Shown here one piece after another: positions 38,209-46,384 of a stretch of DNA of 64,000 nucleotides. The notes below the pieces were generated by a model that made no database searches, had not been told where the DNA came from, and saw only the letters and a list, made by a program, of their open reading frames with translations. Position numbers and translations under genes: made by a program. Within the stretch, counting starts at the first letter, position 1; every line of letters begins with the position of its first letter. Source of the DNA: Pelagibacteraceae bacterium AG-430-I06 (GTDB lineage: Bacteria > Pseudomonadota > Alphaproteobacteria > Pelagibacterales > Pelagibacteraceae); contig QCOH01000002.1 in assembly GCA_003209895.1 (NCBI GenBank), forward strand, positions 51,972 through 115,971, given 5' to 3'.

Positions 38209-39125
38209 TTTAATAATTCTTTGGCTTTAAACAAAACTTCATCAAAAGATATTCTATCTTTCCCCAACGTATTATGAGTAGTGCTATTATTTTCACCTTC
38301 TGGCTCAATAATTTTTATTTTTGATGAATATTTTCCATATGCCATCACCGGGCTATCCATAAATAGAGCCAAAGATTTGACTCCAAGGGAAACGCTAAGG
38401 TGTAAAAAACCTGTATCATTTCCAATATAACAATCGCAATTTTTTATTATAGGCAAAGTTTCTTTAATATTCATTCTTTCAAAAGATTTACAATTTACTC
38501 CAACTTTTGATTTTTTTAATTTATTTATTAGTTCTTTATCCTTTTCTCCTCCCGCTATATAAAAATTACATTTCCTAATCTTCGATAGTTCTTCGCAAAG
38601 TTTAATATAGTTATTAATATCCCATCTTTTTGTTATTCCAGAAGCGGATATACCAAGACAAATATTTGTAAAATTCTTATCCATTGTATTTTCAACATCT
38701 TTAATTTTGAGATGAGGTTCGGTTGAAACAATCTCCCCAAGAATTTTTTCTGTAAAAATCTTTGCGCTATTTACCAGATTATCTTTTGATCTAAATAATG
38801 GATATTGGTAAATTTTTTTTATTCCTGAAATCCTGCTTACTAGGTTATACCTTAAAGAAGAATTAAAAATAAAAGCTTTATCAAAATTTTTATTTTTTAA
38901 TTTTTTGTATAGTTTAAAAAATCCTCTCGTTCCATCCATTTCTTTTTCTATAAAAATTATATCTTCTATATGGTGGTCTTCTGCAAATATATCCGATGCT
39001 TTTGAGCTTTTTTTAACTAAGAGACTTACCTTTGTATTATACTTTTTAGAAATTGCATGAATATAGGGAAGAAAGATCACCATATCACCAATTCCGTATC
39101 TTTGTTGAATAATAAGAATTTTCAT
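38205..39125 (-). CDS. Glycosyltransferase family 9 (heptosyltransferase-like)
   Basis: A 306-residue GT-B enzyme: N-terminal QQRYGIGDMVIFLPYI (the GDxV motif), GISASGITKRWD, and the donor site GNDTGFLHLSVSLGVKSLALF. Such enzymes add heptose or related sugars to LPS cores, but the acceptor here is unknown. It overlaps the J-protein end by 4 nt on the opposite strand and is divergent from the DapA-like gene. Confidence 0.8.
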   Translation of the reverse strand: MKILIIQQRYGIGDMVIFLPYIHAISKKYNTKVSLLVKKSSKASDIFAEDHHIEDIIFIEKEMDGTRGFFKLYKKLKNKNFDKAFIFNSSLRYNLVSRISGIKKIYQYPLFRSKDNLVNSAKIFTEKILGEIVSTEPHLKIKDVENTMDKNFTNICLGISASGITKRWDINNYIKLCEELSKIRKCNFYIAGGEKDKELINKLKKSKVGVNCKSFERMNIKETLPIIKNCDCYIGNDTGFLHLSVSLGVKSLALFMDSPVMAYGKYSSKIKIIEPEGENNSTTHNTLGKDRISFDEVLFKAKELLN

Positions 39126-39170
39126 TCTTTTTTAATTTATAGTACGCTTATATATAAATTAGGTAAAAAA

Positions 39171-40061
39171 ATGTCAGAAATTTTAAGAGGTGTATTTGCA
39201 GCTTCGATGTCGGTTTTAAGACCAGATTTAAGCTTAGATATTGAAGAAACACTTAATCATGCAAAGATTAGTCTTGATAACAAAGGCGTAGGTTCAGCAT
39301 TTTTTGGCAGCACAGGTTGCGGACAATTAATTTCTATCGCTGAAAAGAAAAATTTTATCACAGCACTATCAAAAGAAAATTTTAAAGAACAAATTTTAAT
39401 AGGTACCTCATGCAATAGTTTAAGAGACACTGTAGACGTTATGCAACACTCAATTAAATTAGGTTTCAAAAATTTTCTCATTATGAATGTAGCTTATTAT
39501 AAAAATGAAGATGAAGGTGTTTACAACTTTTATAAAAATATTATTCAACATGTATCAGAATCTAAAATTATACTTTATAATTTTTCTAAATTAAGCGGAT
39601 ACGCTTTTACACGTAACTTAACAGAGAGATTGGTGAAAGATTTTCCTAAAAATATAGTTGGGATGAAGGATAGCACTGGAAATCTTTGGGATAATTTTAA
39701 AGCCAAAAATTTTTCGATGTTCGTTGGAAGTGAAAAAAAATTACTAAGTGGACTAAAACAAGGTGCGGCTGGGTGTATATCAGCTACAACAAATGTTACA
39801 GGCTCGATAGCAAAGAAAGTTTTTGATGATTTCTATAAAAGCGGTAATTCTAGTGATGACGAAAAACTTAAGGCCATCAGAACAGTTTTTGATGAGACAG
39901 GAAATCTAGTTTCTGCTCTTCATACTTTAAAAAGTATTGAAAATATAGCTTATGCAAATATGCTACCGCCTTTAGAAATATTTAGCGAGGAGAAAAAAAA
40001 AGAAATGTTAAATAGACTAAAAGAAATTAACTTTATAACCGATAAAAATATTGCTGCTTAG
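39171..40061 (+). CDS. DapA/N-acetylneuraminate lyase family aldolase
   Basis: The start is placed at ATG 39171 (MSEILRGVFAASMSVL); the longer frame begins inside the divergent glycosyltransferase gene. The 296-residue TIM barrel has the Schiff-base Lys in VGMKDSTGNLWD and the Tyr in IILYNF. The usual GTTGE segment reads FGSTGCGQL and the usual YNxP reads YNFS, so it is not a standard dihydrodipicolinate synthase. The substrate is unknown. It is followed after 2 nt by the cyclopropane synthase gene. Confidence 0.75.
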   Translation: MSEILRGVFAASMSVLRPDLSLDIEETLNHAKISLDNKGVGSAFFGSTGCGQLISIAEKKNFITALSKENFKEQILIGTSCNSLRDTVDVMQHSIKLGFKNFLIMNVAYYKNEDEGVYNFYKNIIQHVSESKIILYNFSKLSGYAFTRNLTERLVKDFPKNIVGMKDSTGNLWDNFKAKNFSMFVGSEKKLLSGLKQGAAGCISATTNVTGSIAKKVFDDFYKSGNSSDDEKLKAIRTVFDETGNLVSALHTLKSIENIAYANMLPPLEIFSEEKKKEMLNRLKEINFITDKNIAA

Positions 40062-40063
40062 AA

Positions 40064-41254
40064 ATGTTGCTTGTTAAATTTTTAAATAATTTATTTAAAA
40101 AAGATGGTTTCCTAATGGTAGACGCCAATGACAATGAATATACTATTGGAAAACCAAAATCAGCAAATCCAATTAAAATGAAAATACATGATAAAAAATT
40201 GCATCTTAAATTACTCTTATATCCCGACCTTTATTTTGGAGAGGCATACACAGACGGAAAGATTTCATTTGAAAATGGAAATATAAGTGAGTTTTTAGAA
40301 TTGGCACTTCAAAATATTGGACGAGAAAAAACAAATAGAATAAGTGAATTTATAAATTCAATAAGAGGATCTTACAGATATTTAACAAATTTTAATTTTA
40401 TAAAAAAATCAAAAATGAATGTTGCTCATCATTACGATATATCAGATGAACTTTATTTTCTTTTTCTGGATTCCATGAAGCAATATTCTTGTGCATACTT
40501 TAAAAATCCAAGCGACTCATTGGAAGAGGCCCAAAAAAATAAAATTAATCACATTATAAAAAAACTCAATATTAAAGAAAACTCAAAAGTTTTAGACATT
40601 GGAAGTGGATGGGGTCATCTCTCTATGGAAATTGCAAAACAGGCCAAGTGTCAAGTAACTGGAGTAACCTTATCAGAAAATCAATATAAATATAGTAATG
40701 CAAAAGCAAAGGAACTTAATTTAGGAAATCAGGTTCACTTCAAACTAATGGACTATAGGGAAGTCAAAGAAAAATATGATCGAATTGTATCCGTGGGAAT
40801 GTTTGAGCATGTAGGAAGGAAGTTTTATAAAACCTTTTTTAAAAAAGTTTTTGAAATTATGAAAGATGATGGAATTACACTTTTACACACTATAGGATCA
40901 GTAAATTCTCCAAGGAACCCTCAACCATGGATAACTAAGTATATTTTTCCAGGTGGTTATACCCCTAGCCTAAGCGAAATTGCAGGGCCTATCGAAAAAT
41001 CAGGTCTTATTTTGTCAGATTTAGAAGTTCTGAGAATGCACTATGCTCACACTTTAAGAAATTGGAACGAAAGGTTTATGAAGAATAAAGATAAAGTATT
41101 AAAAATGTTTGATGAAAGGTTTTACCGAATGTTCAATTTTTATTTAAAATCATGTGAAATGTCTTTTTTACACGGCGATCAGGTTGTATATCAGCTTCAA
41201 CTTACAAAAAAATTAAACACAGCCCCATCAACGAGAGACTATATTTATTCTTAA
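40064..41254 (+). CDS. cfa: Cyclopropane-fatty-acyl-phospholipid synthase family methyltransferase
   Basis: A 396-residue protein of CFA synthase type. An N-terminal lipid-binding domain of about 100 residues is followed by VAHHYDISDELYFLFLD, the SAM site VLDIGSGWGHLSMEIA, TGVTLSENQYKY and MFEHVGRKFY. It transfers methylene from SAM to unsaturated acyl chains. It starts 2 nt after the DapA-like gene, so the two share a transcript. Confidence 0.88.
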   Translation: MLLVKFLNNLFKKDGFLMVDANDNEYTIGKPKSANPIKMKIHDKKLHLKLLLYPDLYFGEAYTDGKISFENGNISEFLELALQNIGREKTNRISEFINSIRGSYRYLTNFNFIKKSKMNVAHHYDISDELYFLFLDSMKQYSCAYFKNPSDSLEEAQKNKINHIIKKLNIKENSKVLDIGSGWGHLSMEIAKQAKCQVTGVTLSENQYKYSNAKAKELNLGNQVHFKLMDYREVKEKYDRIVSVGMFEHVGRKFYKTFFKKVFEIMKDDGITLLHTIGSVNSPRNPQPWITKYIFPGGYTPSLSEIAGPIEKSGLILSDLEVLRMHYAHTLRNWNERFMKNKDKVLKMFDERFYRMFNFYLKSCEMSFLHGDQVVYQLQLTKKLNTAPSTRDYIYS

Positions 41255-41279
41255 GTAACTGTTATTAATAAAATAGCTG

Positions 41280-42425
41280 ATGAAAAAGAAGAAAAAATTA
41301 AAAAAAGCTGTAAGAAAAAAATATAAGAAAAATTCTCCTAAAAAGAGAAAAAAACCAAAAAAAACTAAAAAAAGGCGTTTTAAAAAAGTCTTTAAAAAAT
41401 CAATCAAAAGAAAAAAAATTAAATTAAAAGATAAAAAGTCAAAAAAAACAAAACTTATTTCTTTTGAGTTTTTTGAAAATATTAAACCACCAAGTTTAAC
41501 AAGAATTTTTTCTTATGTAAGTCGACCAATCTTTGAAGCATATTATAATTATCAAAGAGAAAGAAAAAGAAAACTTTTAAAAATTCAAGAAGCTAAGGAA
41601 AAAAAACTGGAAAGAATTAAAAGGGAAAAATTTGAACTTGTTAGAAAGATGAAAGAAGAACAGTTAAAAGAAGAAGCTTATTATTCAAAAGAGCTTAAAA
41701 AAGATATGAGAATTTTTTTAAGAGAGCAGGAAAGAGAGACTCGCAAAGAAAAAGCGAAACAACAACAAGAGATAATTAATAATCTAAAACTTAGAAAGCA
41801 AATAGCTGCATTTGAGGATAGACAGAACAAAGAGATAAATGAACTTGAGAAGACTGCTTTTAAAGCTGAAAAAGAAGATTATCAAGATGTACTAGACCGG
41901 ATCGCTTTAATTAGAGAAAAGTATAAAAACTTACGTTTAGAAAGTTATAGGAAGAAGTTACAAGATCTTGGAATTGAAGTTAAAGGCAACGAAGATAAGT
42001 CAGCACTTCTTGAGAAAGAAAAAATACTCCTATTACAAAAATCCGAAATTGAAAATACTTTAATGCCTTTTACAAGATCACTAAGATCGATAGCTTTTTT
42101 TTGTAATCGTTCACATATATTAGGCAAACATTTGTCACCACTTAAAATTGTGGACTTTTCTCATGATACTGGAGAGGTTTATCTAAAGTGGCTTGATTTA
42201 ATGGACTCAGAAGACTTTCTTTTACTTTGTTATCTTAAAGATAATTCTATAGAGAGCAAAAAAATAGTTTTAGAAATGAAAACAAATCCAGATAAGCATT
42301 TAAGTGTTGAATTCGATATAAAGTCTGTCTTTCAATTTCAAGAAACGGCAATTGATAATGTGGTTAAAATGATTGAAAGAGAGAGAAATTCAAAAAAAAC
42401 CTCTGAACAAAAACAGGCTAGTTAA
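41280..42425 (+). CDS. Unknown protein with histone-tail-like Lys-rich N-terminus and coiled coil
   Basis: A 381-residue protein that I do not recognise. In the first 58 residues about 38 are Lys or Arg by hand count, with repeated KK/KKRKK blocks and several Pro/Ser breaks. A charged helical, probably coiled-coil, section spans about 85-245. A more ordinary globular domain follows at about 255-365 (RSIAFFCNRSHILGKH, VYLKWLDLMDSEDFLLLCYL). There is no signal peptide. The basic tail suggests nucleic-acid or ribosome contact. It converges on the metallo-beta-lactamase gene with an 8-nt overlap. Confidence 0.7.
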   Translation: MKKKKKLKKAVRKKYKKNSPKKRKKPKKTKKRRFKKVFKKSIKRKKIKLKDKKSKKTKLISFEFFENIKPPSLTRIFSYVSRPIFEAYYNYQRERKRKLLKIQEAKEKKLERIKREKFELVRKMKEEQLKEEAYYSKELKKDMRIFLREQERETRKEKAKQQQEIINNLKLRKQIAAFEDRQNKEINELEKTAFKAEKEDYQDVLDRIALIREKYKNLRLESYRKKLQDLGIEVKGNEDKSALLEKEKILLLQKSEIENTLMPFTRSLRSIAFFCNRSHILGKHLSPLKIVDFSHDTGEVYLKWLDLMDSEDFLLLCYLKDNSIESKKIVLEMKTNPDKHLSVEFDIKSVFQFQETAIDNVVKMIERERNSKKTSEQKQAS

Positions 42426-43494
42426 TAAGATCGCTCAACTTTTTAATTTCACCAATTTTAAATAGAACCGCGTCATTTTCATTATATCCAAATTTTTTAG
42501 CGTTTACTTTAAACCTTTTTGGAGGCTCCCAAATAGGTTCCAAACTTAATATTGCTGTTCCCCAGTGCATTCCAACAACTTTTTTAACTTTTAAATCTCG
42601 CATTAAAGACAGAAGTTCTTCGGGATTTGTATGAAAAATCGACTTATCTTTTATAGGAATAATTGGATAAAAATTATAAGCACCAATATTTCCAAAAGCT
42701 AAATCTATTGGACCATATTTTTCACCTAATTCTTTATAAAATGGTGCAGGACCCGTATCGCATGCAAATAATATTTTCTTTCCCTTAAATTCTATAAGAA
42801 AACTACCCCAAAGACTCCTGTTTGTATTTCCACTGCCCCATATCCAACGCTTACTCCAATGTTGAGCAGGTAACATTGTTACAGTTATTTCATCGTTAAT
42901 TTTAATTTTTTCATACCAGTCCATTTCCTTCACTTTATCCTTTTTATATCCATTTCTTGTAAAATATTTTCCAAGTTTCAAAGGAACAAGAACTTTAGTA
43001 TTTTTATAAGGAAAGTTTTTTATCGTACGTATACTCATATGATCGTAATGGTTATGTGTAAGTAAAAATAAATCTGTCTTGGGAAGCTCTTTTAATTTAA
43101 GTGGAGAGTCCACATATTTTTTGGGACCAAACCACAAAGGTCCATAATTCTTTTCAAAAACTGGATCAGTAATAATTGTAGTTTCTCCAAGTTTAATAAT
43201 AAAACTCGCGTGATCAAGCCACATTACATAGGAGTCCGATTTGTAAATCTGAAGGTTCTTTAAAACTATCTGTCTATCTATTATATGCTCGGGGGGATAA
43301 TTAATCTTGAGTTTCTTTTTTTCTTCGCTAAAAACTTTCCATTTCCACTTAAAGTTAGGATCTCTTTTCGGACCACCCTCTGGGTTTCTAAAAGAAAATA
43401 GTTTTCCATCTTTGTGTATATGATGATATGGTTTTTCCATTGCACACACAGTACTAAAAGAAAAAAGGAAAATTATAAATAGGAAAAACTTCAT
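42418..43494 (-). CDS. Exported metallo-beta-lactamase fold hydrolase (NAPE-PLD/UlaG-like)
   Basis: A 358-residue protein with a signal peptide of about 18 residues (ends TVCA). The metal motif is LLTHNHYDHMSI; other ligands are in LPAQHWSKR, FACDTGPA and VGMHWGT. The trailing layout resembles N-acyl-phosphatidylethanolamine phospholipase D-type enzymes, so a lipid or phosphodiester substrate is possible. Its ATG overlaps the stop of a 33-residue membrane-protein gene by 4 nt. Confidence 0.8.
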   Translation of the reverse strand: MKFFLFIIFLFSFSTVCAMEKPYHHIHKDGKLFSFRNPEGGPKRDPNFKWKWKVFSEEKKKLKINYPPEHIIDRQIVLKNLQIYKSDSYVMWLDHASFIIKLGETTIITDPVFEKNYGPLWFGPKKYVDSPLKLKELPKTDLFLLTHNHYDHMSIRTIKNFPYKNTKVLVPLKLGKYFTRNGYKKDKVKEMDWYEKIKINDEITVTMLPAQHWSKRWIWGSGNTNRSLWGSFLIEFKGKKILFACDTGPAPFYKELGEKYGPIDLAFGNIGAYNFYPIIPIKDKSIFHTNPEELLSLMRDLKVKKVVGMHWGTAILSLEPIWEPPKRFKVNAKKFGYNENDAVLFKIGEIKKLSDLIN

Positions 43495-43592
43495 TCACTG
43501 TCTTTTTTATCGCTTTTGCAATCATAATTCATGATTATTTTTGCGACAAAAAAGGCAGCTAGAGCAATTAAAGAGATACCAATCAAAGCCAT
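43491..43592 (-). CDS. Putative 33-residue single-span membrane protein
   Basis: A short frame on the minus strand starts at ATG 43592 and ends with TGA at 43491-43493, giving a 33-residue product. A hydrophobic helix (LIGISLIALAAFFVAKIIM) is followed by a polar tail with one Cys. The stop overlaps the downstream hydrolase ATG as ATGA, and the gene starts 10 nt after the lipoprotein stop. Good packing supports a real gene, though its small size leaves room for chance. Confidence 0.45.
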   Translation of the reverse strand: MALIGISLIALAAFFVAKIIMNYDCKSDKKDSE

Positions 43593-43602
43593 AATCTAAA
43601 AA

Positions 43603-43812
43603 TTAAGATTTTTTAGCTTTTTTAGGACAGTAATCTGCAGAAACTCTATCTTTAAATTCTTTATCGGATATTAAGCTAGATTTAAGCCATATGTAGCTTT
43701 TTTCGTAACTACCAGCATCACTTACTTTCGTGCATTTAGGTCCCAATGTTACCTTGCTTGTACAGTTCACTAAAATAAGTGAACTCATAACAATTATTAA
43801 AATATTTTTCAT
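43603..43812 (-). CDS. Small predicted lipoprotein of unknown function
   Basis: A 69-residue protein with a lipoprotein signal (LILVNC lipobox, Cys at about residue 17) and a short mature part with two more Cys (GPKCTK, ADYCPKK) and a Lys-rich end. I do not recognise the family. It lies between the TauD-like dioxygenase gene and the small membrane protein gene, in the same direction. Confidence 0.6.
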   Translation of the reverse strand: MKNILIIVMSSLILVNCTSKVTLGPKCTKVSDAGSYEKSYIWLKSSLISDKEFKDRVSADYCPKKAKKS

Positions 43813-43865
43813 ATTTGAAATGTATTTTTTATTTTTGTTTTAAGAGGGGCTGAAATTTGTTTTTT

Positions 43866-44663
43866 TTATGCGTCCAAAATAATTCTATGCATTACTCTCC
43901 TCCCCTGAAAGGGAGTTGCAGAATGAATGACTGAGTGGTTATCCCAAATAACTATAGTATTTTTTTCCCAAAAAAAGCTTTTTTGAAACTCTTTTTTCGT
44001 TTGATGGTTGAATAAAAAATTTAAAAGATTTTTAGAATTTTCTCCACTTAAATTTTTTATGGCAATTGTGTGACCTGGACTTAAATAAAGTGTTTTTCTA
44101 TTTCCAACCTTTTTCACAATTGGATGTTCTGCTATAAAATCTTTTGATTTTCCAGTTCCTCTTTCAGCCTCTCTCTCAAGCCTTGTGACTGATATTGGCC
44201 CCGCTGAACTAAAAATACCAACTAGATTTTCAATTCTATTTTTGGTTTTTTGATCTAAAGCCTCATATGATGCCAATTGCGAGGCAAACAATGTTTGACC
44301 CTGATCTTTTCTAACTATTTTGCCCATTAGACAAGTATATTTCGGTGTTTTACTTAAATAACTACTATCTGTATGCCATCCTTCGCCGTAAGATTTTCCT
44401 TTATCATTTTCTTTTCTTTCAACAACAGTGATGCCTTTAAAGTTTTCAAGGTCTTTTAACATTGGATACTCTTTAATTTTTCCTAATTGTTCTGCAAATT
44501 TTAAATATTCGCCTGGTTCTAAATTCTGACCTCTAAAGCAAACGAAACCATAATTATTTAGCGTTTCTTTAATCTGATCAATAATTTTTGGCTTTGCTAA
44601 ACTAAGATCGTAAGAAATTGAAGCACCAATGTTGTTTTTAAATGGCTCTACTTTTATATTCAT
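43866..44663 (-). CDS. TauD/TfdA family Fe(II)/2-oxoglutarate dioxygenase
   Basis: A 265-residue dioxygenase with the facial triad: HxD in GWHTDSSYLSK and the distal His in IWDNHSVIHSAT, then the 2-oxoglutarate Arg in GRRVMHRI. The family hydroxylates sulfonates, aromatic acids, carnitine precursors and others; the substrate here is not predictable. Its ATG overlaps the stop of the upstream DUF3047-like gene (TAATG). Confidence 0.85.
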   Translation of the reverse strand: MNIKVEPFKNNIGASISYDLSLAKPKIIDQIKETLNNYGFVCFRGQNLEPGEYLKFAEQLGKIKEYPMLKDLENFKGITVVERKENDKGKSYGEGWHTDSSYLSKTPKYTCLMGKIVRKDQGQTLFASQLASYEALDQKTKNRIENLVGIFSSAGPISVTRLEREAERGTGKSKDFIAEHPIVKKVGNRKTLYLSPGHTIAIKNLSGENSKNLLNFLFNHQTKKEFQKSFFWEKNTIVIWDNHSVIHSATPFQGRRVMHRIILDA

Positions 44664-45289
44664 TACTCACTACTAAAATAGATATCTCGGTAATATGCAA
44701 TAATTTTTTGTTTAGAGTTATTTGAGTCAGAAAATATTGCAATAAAATTTGTAAAGGAAATTCCATGAGTTTTTTCCAGCAATTCCCTCACATTTATCTT
44801 TCGAGTATGCCACTTCCCACTTTTATCATTTGAGATAACATAATCTCTACTTCCTTTTGTCCAAGGGCTCTGTTGTAAATACCCTTCCTCTAAAAATGAA
44901 GAATGAGCCAGGCTAACTAGTTTTGCCCCTATTTTTTTTCCATGACCAACCATAATTCTTGCCGTCCAATCATGTCCATCTTTCGTTTTTTGATCAATAT
45001 TTATAAAATCTTTTTCAATTTTAAAAGTAATATTTAAAAAAGGCATCTCATTGAGAAGCTCTTTACTAATTTCCATACCAAGACCCGTAGCACTTTTTTC
45101 TGCTTCCGCTTTTAAATACCAGCCTTTATCGTCCTTATTATTTGTATATACAGTTTTTTTTCCAAACCCCCTTTTTTCTAAAAGCTTCATACCTTCATCG
45201 CTAAAATCGATTCGGAATTCTTTTGAATTTGCGGTTGCAAAAATAAATACTACATACAAAAAAGTTGCAAAAAATCTCATGAATAACAT
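44663..45289 (-). CDS. Exported DUF3047-like protein
   Basis: A 208-residue protein with an N-terminal signal sequence (about residues 1-22, ending ANSK) and a beta-rich domain: GWYLKAEAEKSATGLGMEI, DWTARIMVGHGKK, HSSFLEEGYLQQSPWT and FIAIFSDSNNSKQKIIAYYRDI. The pattern resembles DUF3047, a periplasmic family of unknown role; this match is from memory and moderate. It is first in a five-gene minus-strand run ending with the metallo-beta-lactamase protein. Confidence 0.5.
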   Translation of the reverse strand: MLFMRFFATFLYVVFIFATANSKEFRIDFSDEGMKLLEKRGFGKKTVYTNNKDDKGWYLKAEAEKSATGLGMEISKELLNEMPFLNITFKIEKDFINIDQKTKDGHDWTARIMVGHGKKIGAKLVSLAHSSFLEEGYLQQSPWTKGSRDYVISNDKSGKWHTRKINVRELLEKTHGISFTNFIAIFSDSNNSKQKIIAYYRDIYFSSE

Positions 45290-45339
45290 TATTTAAATTA
45301 AAATTTGTAATTTGGCAAATACACCGTATATATAAATCA

Positions 45340-46371
45340 ATGGATATATTACTTATTATACTTGCAGTTGTTTTGTTAGCTTTAAATATTGCTGTAATAT
45401 TTTTTTTATTACGTAATAAACAACAAAAAACTGAGGATCCAACCCAATCCTTTAAAGATGAGTTTAATTCTTTCAAAGAGTCTTTCAGCCAATCTTTTGG
45501 ACACATGTCCAAAGATATCGCAAAAGATATGACGGGCGCCTTAACAAGAGTTGATGAAAAAGTAGGAGTATTTAATAAACAGGTAGAGGCCTTAAATAAA
45601 AGCCAAGATAATTTTAGTAGAATTCTTGCAGGTGTAAAACAATACGGAATTTTAGCAGAATTTTCTCTAGCCGCACTCTTAAAAGATTTATTACCTGCAT
45701 CGCAATATATAGAAAACTTAAAAATGAAACCTGAAGAAACAGGAGATACTGTTGAATTTGCTATTAAACTACAAGACGTTCTTGTTCCGGTAGATAGTCA
45801 TTGGCCAATTGAAAAATTTAAAGAAATAGACAATGCTTACCAAGCTAAAGACAAAGATGCTTTAAATAATGCGAGAAAAGATTTAGCTTCAGCTTTTAGA
45901 AATAAAGCTAAATCTGTAAGTTCAAAATATATTGCGCCCCCAAAAACAACGGATTTTGCAATTGTTTATGCTCCGACCGAAGGATTGTTTGCAGAGCTCT
46001 CGAGTTATCGTGATCCAAAAACTAAAGAACTTTTACTGGAGGAATTAAGAACAAAATATAAAATTACAATTGCTGGTCCAAATACTTTATCCGCTCTTTT
46101 ACAGTCATATCACTTAGGCTTTCAAACTCTTAAAGTTCAAAAGCATGCAACTCAAATTTATAATGACCTTAAACTTATCTCCAGAAGATTTGAAAAGCAT
46201 TTTGATGGTATAGTAGACTTGAGAAAAAAATTGGAACAAGCTATGACTACGACTGATAATTTTGGTAGAGATGCTCGCTCTATAATGAATACCTTGAATA
46301 ATATTAAAGATCCCGAAACAGTCAAAGAGACAGTTGAGGAAAATTCTGATAAAATTAAAGCTTTTAAATAA
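45340..46371 (+). CDS. rmuC: DNA recombination protein RmuC
   Basis: A 343-residue protein: an N-terminal membrane anchor (residues 2-25), a helical region, and the RmuC core LPASQYIENLKMK, VEFAIKLQDVLVPVDSHWPIEKF, FAIVYAPTEGLFAEL and ITIAGPNTLSALLQSYHLGF. RmuC limits inversions at short repeats and has a predicted nuclease core. It precedes an exonuclease I gene by 13 nt, an apt pairing. Confidence 0.9.
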   Translation: MDILLIILAVVLLALNIAVIFFLLRNKQQKTEDPTQSFKDEFNSFKESFSQSFGHMSKDIAKDMTGALTRVDEKVGVFNKQVEALNKSQDNFSRILAGVKQYGILAEFSLAALLKDLLPASQYIENLKMKPEETGDTVEFAIKLQDVLVPVDSHWPIEKFKEIDNAYQAKDKDALNNARKDLASAFRNKAKSVSSKYIAPPKTTDFAIVYAPTEGLFAELSSYRDPKTKELLLEELRTKYKITIAGPNTLSALLQSYHLGFQTLKVQKHATQIYNDLKLISRRFEKHFDGIVDLRKKLEQAMTTTDNFGRDARSIMNTLNNIKDPETVKETVEENSDKIKAFK

Positions 46372-46384
46372 GTAAATTTCCCAA

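Noticed and set aside
45201-45512. Minus-strand frame across the rmuC start
   Set aside because: It overlaps the rmuC N-terminus and the start of the DUF3047-like gene; its composition reflects the complement of those genes.
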